This document shows positions 14,066 through 15,278 of a stretch of 15,278 nt of DNA, piece after piece (the first letter of the stretch is position 1; the number at the start of each line of letters is the position of its first letter). The position numbers were made by a program, and so were the translations under genes. A model generated the notes under the pieces. It saw only the letters and a list, made by a program, of their open reading frames with translations. It did no database searches and was not told the origin of the DNA. This DNA is from Candidatus Fermentibacteraceae bacterium. Lineage in GTDB: Bacteria > Fermentibacterota > Fermentibacteria > Fermentibacterales > JCC-6. The stretch is from contig JAGGYZ010000153.1 in NCBI GenBank assembly GCA_021162285.1, positions 1 through 15,278 on the forward strand. The letters run 5' to 3'.

Positions 14066-14811
14066 CAACTGTTTTTACTATTTTGGCTCTGCTGGGTGTC
14101 TGGAATTTTGTCGGTCCTGTTCAAACAGGGCTTGGCGTTTTTCCGGTTGCCTGGAGCAACGATCCTGTTTCTTCCATGGCTGCACCGGCTGGAATGGGCA
14201 GGGTTGAGTTTTTTGAAGTGACCGCAATCGGTGGAGTATTGGGAAGTGAGCCTTCCGGGGCTGTGGCTGCTGTGCTGCCCGTGGGGGCTTCAGGGTTCCA
14301 TGTAGGATCTGCTGCCGGCTGGAATGCTGAAGAAGGAGTTGGCGCTGCTCAGATTTCAGGCAGCTACATTCTTGCAGGAGATCCTATAGGATTTATGGAG
14401 GGGCTGTTCGGCCCCAGTATCACTACAGGGGTTTCTGCAAGGTATCAGTTCTCAGACAGTACTGACGGGAACACTTTCGATCTGGATGCAGGAATTCAGT
14501 TTTCCCTTTTCCCTTCATTTGCAGTGGGAATGCTCTACACCGATATAGTAAACAATCGGGTGTTAACCACTGGTTTCAGCCAGGTTTTCAACAGAAATTT
14601 TAAAGCCCATGCAGGGTATGGCAACAATCGATGGCAGGTGGGATGCGAACTGATGGTAACCAGAAAATTCAGGGTCTACTCCGGGGTGGACAGTGATAAT
14701 GTTCACGCCGGTGCAGGATTTTCATCACAGCACTGGAGTTTTGGATACGGGGCAGTACTGCATGAGAACGCAATTGAACACAGTTTCGGCGTATCAAGGA
14801 GGTTCTTGTGA
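14062..14811 (+). CDS. PorV/PorQ-like outer-membrane beta-barrel protein
   Basis: This protein of about 249 residues is read from an inferred CTG start at 14062, which overlaps the previous stop as CTGA and follows an AGGAAGGGGAG site. The first common start codon in frame, TTG 14083, would cut the signal peptide to a stub; from CTG the N-terminus is a hydrophobic TVFTILALLGVW stretch. The mature part opens GLGVFPVAWSNDP and MAAPAGMGR, which resembles the NPAGLA-type opening of the UPF0164/PorV/PorQ family. It then shows alternating beta-strand patterns (FSLFPSFAVGMLYTD, HAGAGFSSQHWSFGYG) and ends in RRFL, a bulky hydrophobic C-terminus usual for barrels. PorV-type proteins act in outer-membrane export or shuttling of surface proteins. 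Its placement after glycan genes suggests a surface-attachment or export job. The family call is moderate, and the start needs protein-level evidence. Confidence 0.6.
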   Translation: MTTVFTILALLGVWNFVGPVQTGLGVFPVAWSNDPVSSMAAPAGMGRVEFFEVTAIGGVLGSEPSGAVAAVLPVGASGFHVGSAAGWNAEEGVGAAQISGSYILAGDPIGFMEGLFGPSITTGVSARYQFSDSTDGNTFDLDAGIQFSLFPSFAVGMLYTDIVNNRVLTTGFSQVFNRNFKAHAGYGNNRWQVGCELMVTRKFRVYSGVDSDNVHAGAGFSSQHWSFGYGAVLHENAIEHSFGVSRRFL

Positions 14812-15278
14812 CAGCGCTGGTCTTAACCCTTGCAGTGCTGTTTTACCAGTCAGATTCAACAGACACTGCAGGGCACGATCTGAACCTTGGAATGCTTTTT
14901 TATTCCTCTGCTTCCGCGGATTTGAACGCGGGGCTTAGAACTCTCAAAGCAGATACTCTCACTGTGTATCCCGGTGGATCATTCTACTCAGACTGGGCAA
15001 CTCTCAGCGGGGAAGCCTGTGTGAGTTACACACCGGATTCAACTGCCGACTTCAAACCGGTAAGCGCCGGAGCCTTTTTCAAATGGCCCGGAGCACAGTG
15101 GATTGGAGCTGGTGTGTCCGTTGGGCTGATCAATCCATTTTTACAGGGACTGGGCAGTCCGGTCAGAGAGTGGAACAGTTATGAAACAAATGACTCAACT
15201 GCAGTAACTGTAGAGGCCGGGGGACTTCTTGGGTTTCAAGGGGCATGGAATCAGTTTGGAGATTCCCTCTCCTGGTAC
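14808..15278 (+). CDS. Exported beta-rich protein, cut by window end
   Basis: An open frame of 157 codons runs from GTG 14808 to the last base with no stop. A strong AAGGAGG site (14796-14802) lies five bases before the GTG, and the start overlaps the previous stop as GTGA, so it continues the operon. Residues 1-12 (TALVLTLAVLF) are hydrophobic and, with the following QSDSTDTA, look like a signal peptide. The rest is rich in Gly, Ser, Thr and aromatic residues in alternating strand-like runs (LNLGMLFYSSASADLNAGL, SAGAFFKWPGAQWIGAGVSV). This suggests another outer-membrane beta-barrel or surface protein. The 3' end, and thus the full length and the family, lie outside the window. No known family was recognised. 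Confidence 0.7.
   Translation, partial: MTALVLTLAVLFYQSDSTDTAGHDLNLGMLFYSSASADLNAGLRTLKADTLTVYPGGSFYSDWATLSGEACVSYTPDSTADFKPVSAGAFFKWPGAQWIGAGVSVGLINPFLQGLGSPVREWNSYETNDSTAVTVEAGGLLGFQGAWNQFGDSLSWY

Noticed and set aside
3200..15278. Classic hopanoid biosynthesis operon
   Set aside because: No squalene-hopene cyclase, squalene synthase-like or HpnH-type protein is present; only the modification-type steps resemble hopanoid genes.

Overview
The window looks like a piece of a Gram-negative, probably anaerobic, uncultured bacterium, perhaps of the FCB-type phyla. Three observations support this. Three cobalamin-dependent radical SAM enzymes sit in one operon. The operon ends in beta-rich exported proteins that resemble PorV/PorQ-type outer-membrane barrels. 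Two secreted proteins share a C-terminal tail of the kind seen on exported proteins in such phyla. The phylum itself is a guess, because no rRNA or marker gene is present.

Layout. Positions 1-187 hold a two-copy 45-bp tandem repeat and no convincing gene. From 188 to 3072 every gene is on the minus strand. In transcription order these are a small exported protein with two SH3-like segments, a four-helix membrane protein coupled by an ATGA overlap to a Cro/CI-type regulator, and two tandem paralogous secreted proteins. The membrane protein/regulator pair has a good promoter with a 13-bp palindrome in its spacer, which suggests autoregulation. A 127-bp divergent intergenic region (3073-3199) follows.

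From 3200 to the end every gene is on the plus strand and forms one very tight operon, in which each gene overlaps the next. Gene order: B12 radical SAM 1; GT-C glycosyltransferase 1; B12 radical SAM 2 (split by a one-base frameshift near 6732); YdjC/HpnK-type deacetylase; GT-C glycosyltransferase 2; GT9 (heptosyltransferase family); B12 radical SAM 3 (HpnJ-like); GT2 glycosyltransferase; polyprenyl-phosphate sugar-1-phosphate transferase; PorV-like beta-barrel protein; and a further exported protein cut by the window end.

How the genes may work together (inference). The sugar-1-phosphate transferase would start a glycan on a polyprenyl-phosphate carrier. GT9 and GT2 would extend it on the cytoplasmic side, and the two GT-C enzymes would add sugars on the outer face from lipid-phosphate donors. 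The deacetylase and radical SAM enzymes would modify the sugars or lipid. GT2, a YdjC deacetylase and an HpnJ-like radical SAM together recall the HpnI/HpnK/HpnJ logic of hopanoid cyclitol-ether synthesis, but no hopanoid-core gene is visible. A modified surface glycan or glycolipid is therefore the more cautious reading. This radical-SAM-rich glycan operon, coupled to outer-membrane proteins, is the best candidate in the window for an undescribed system.
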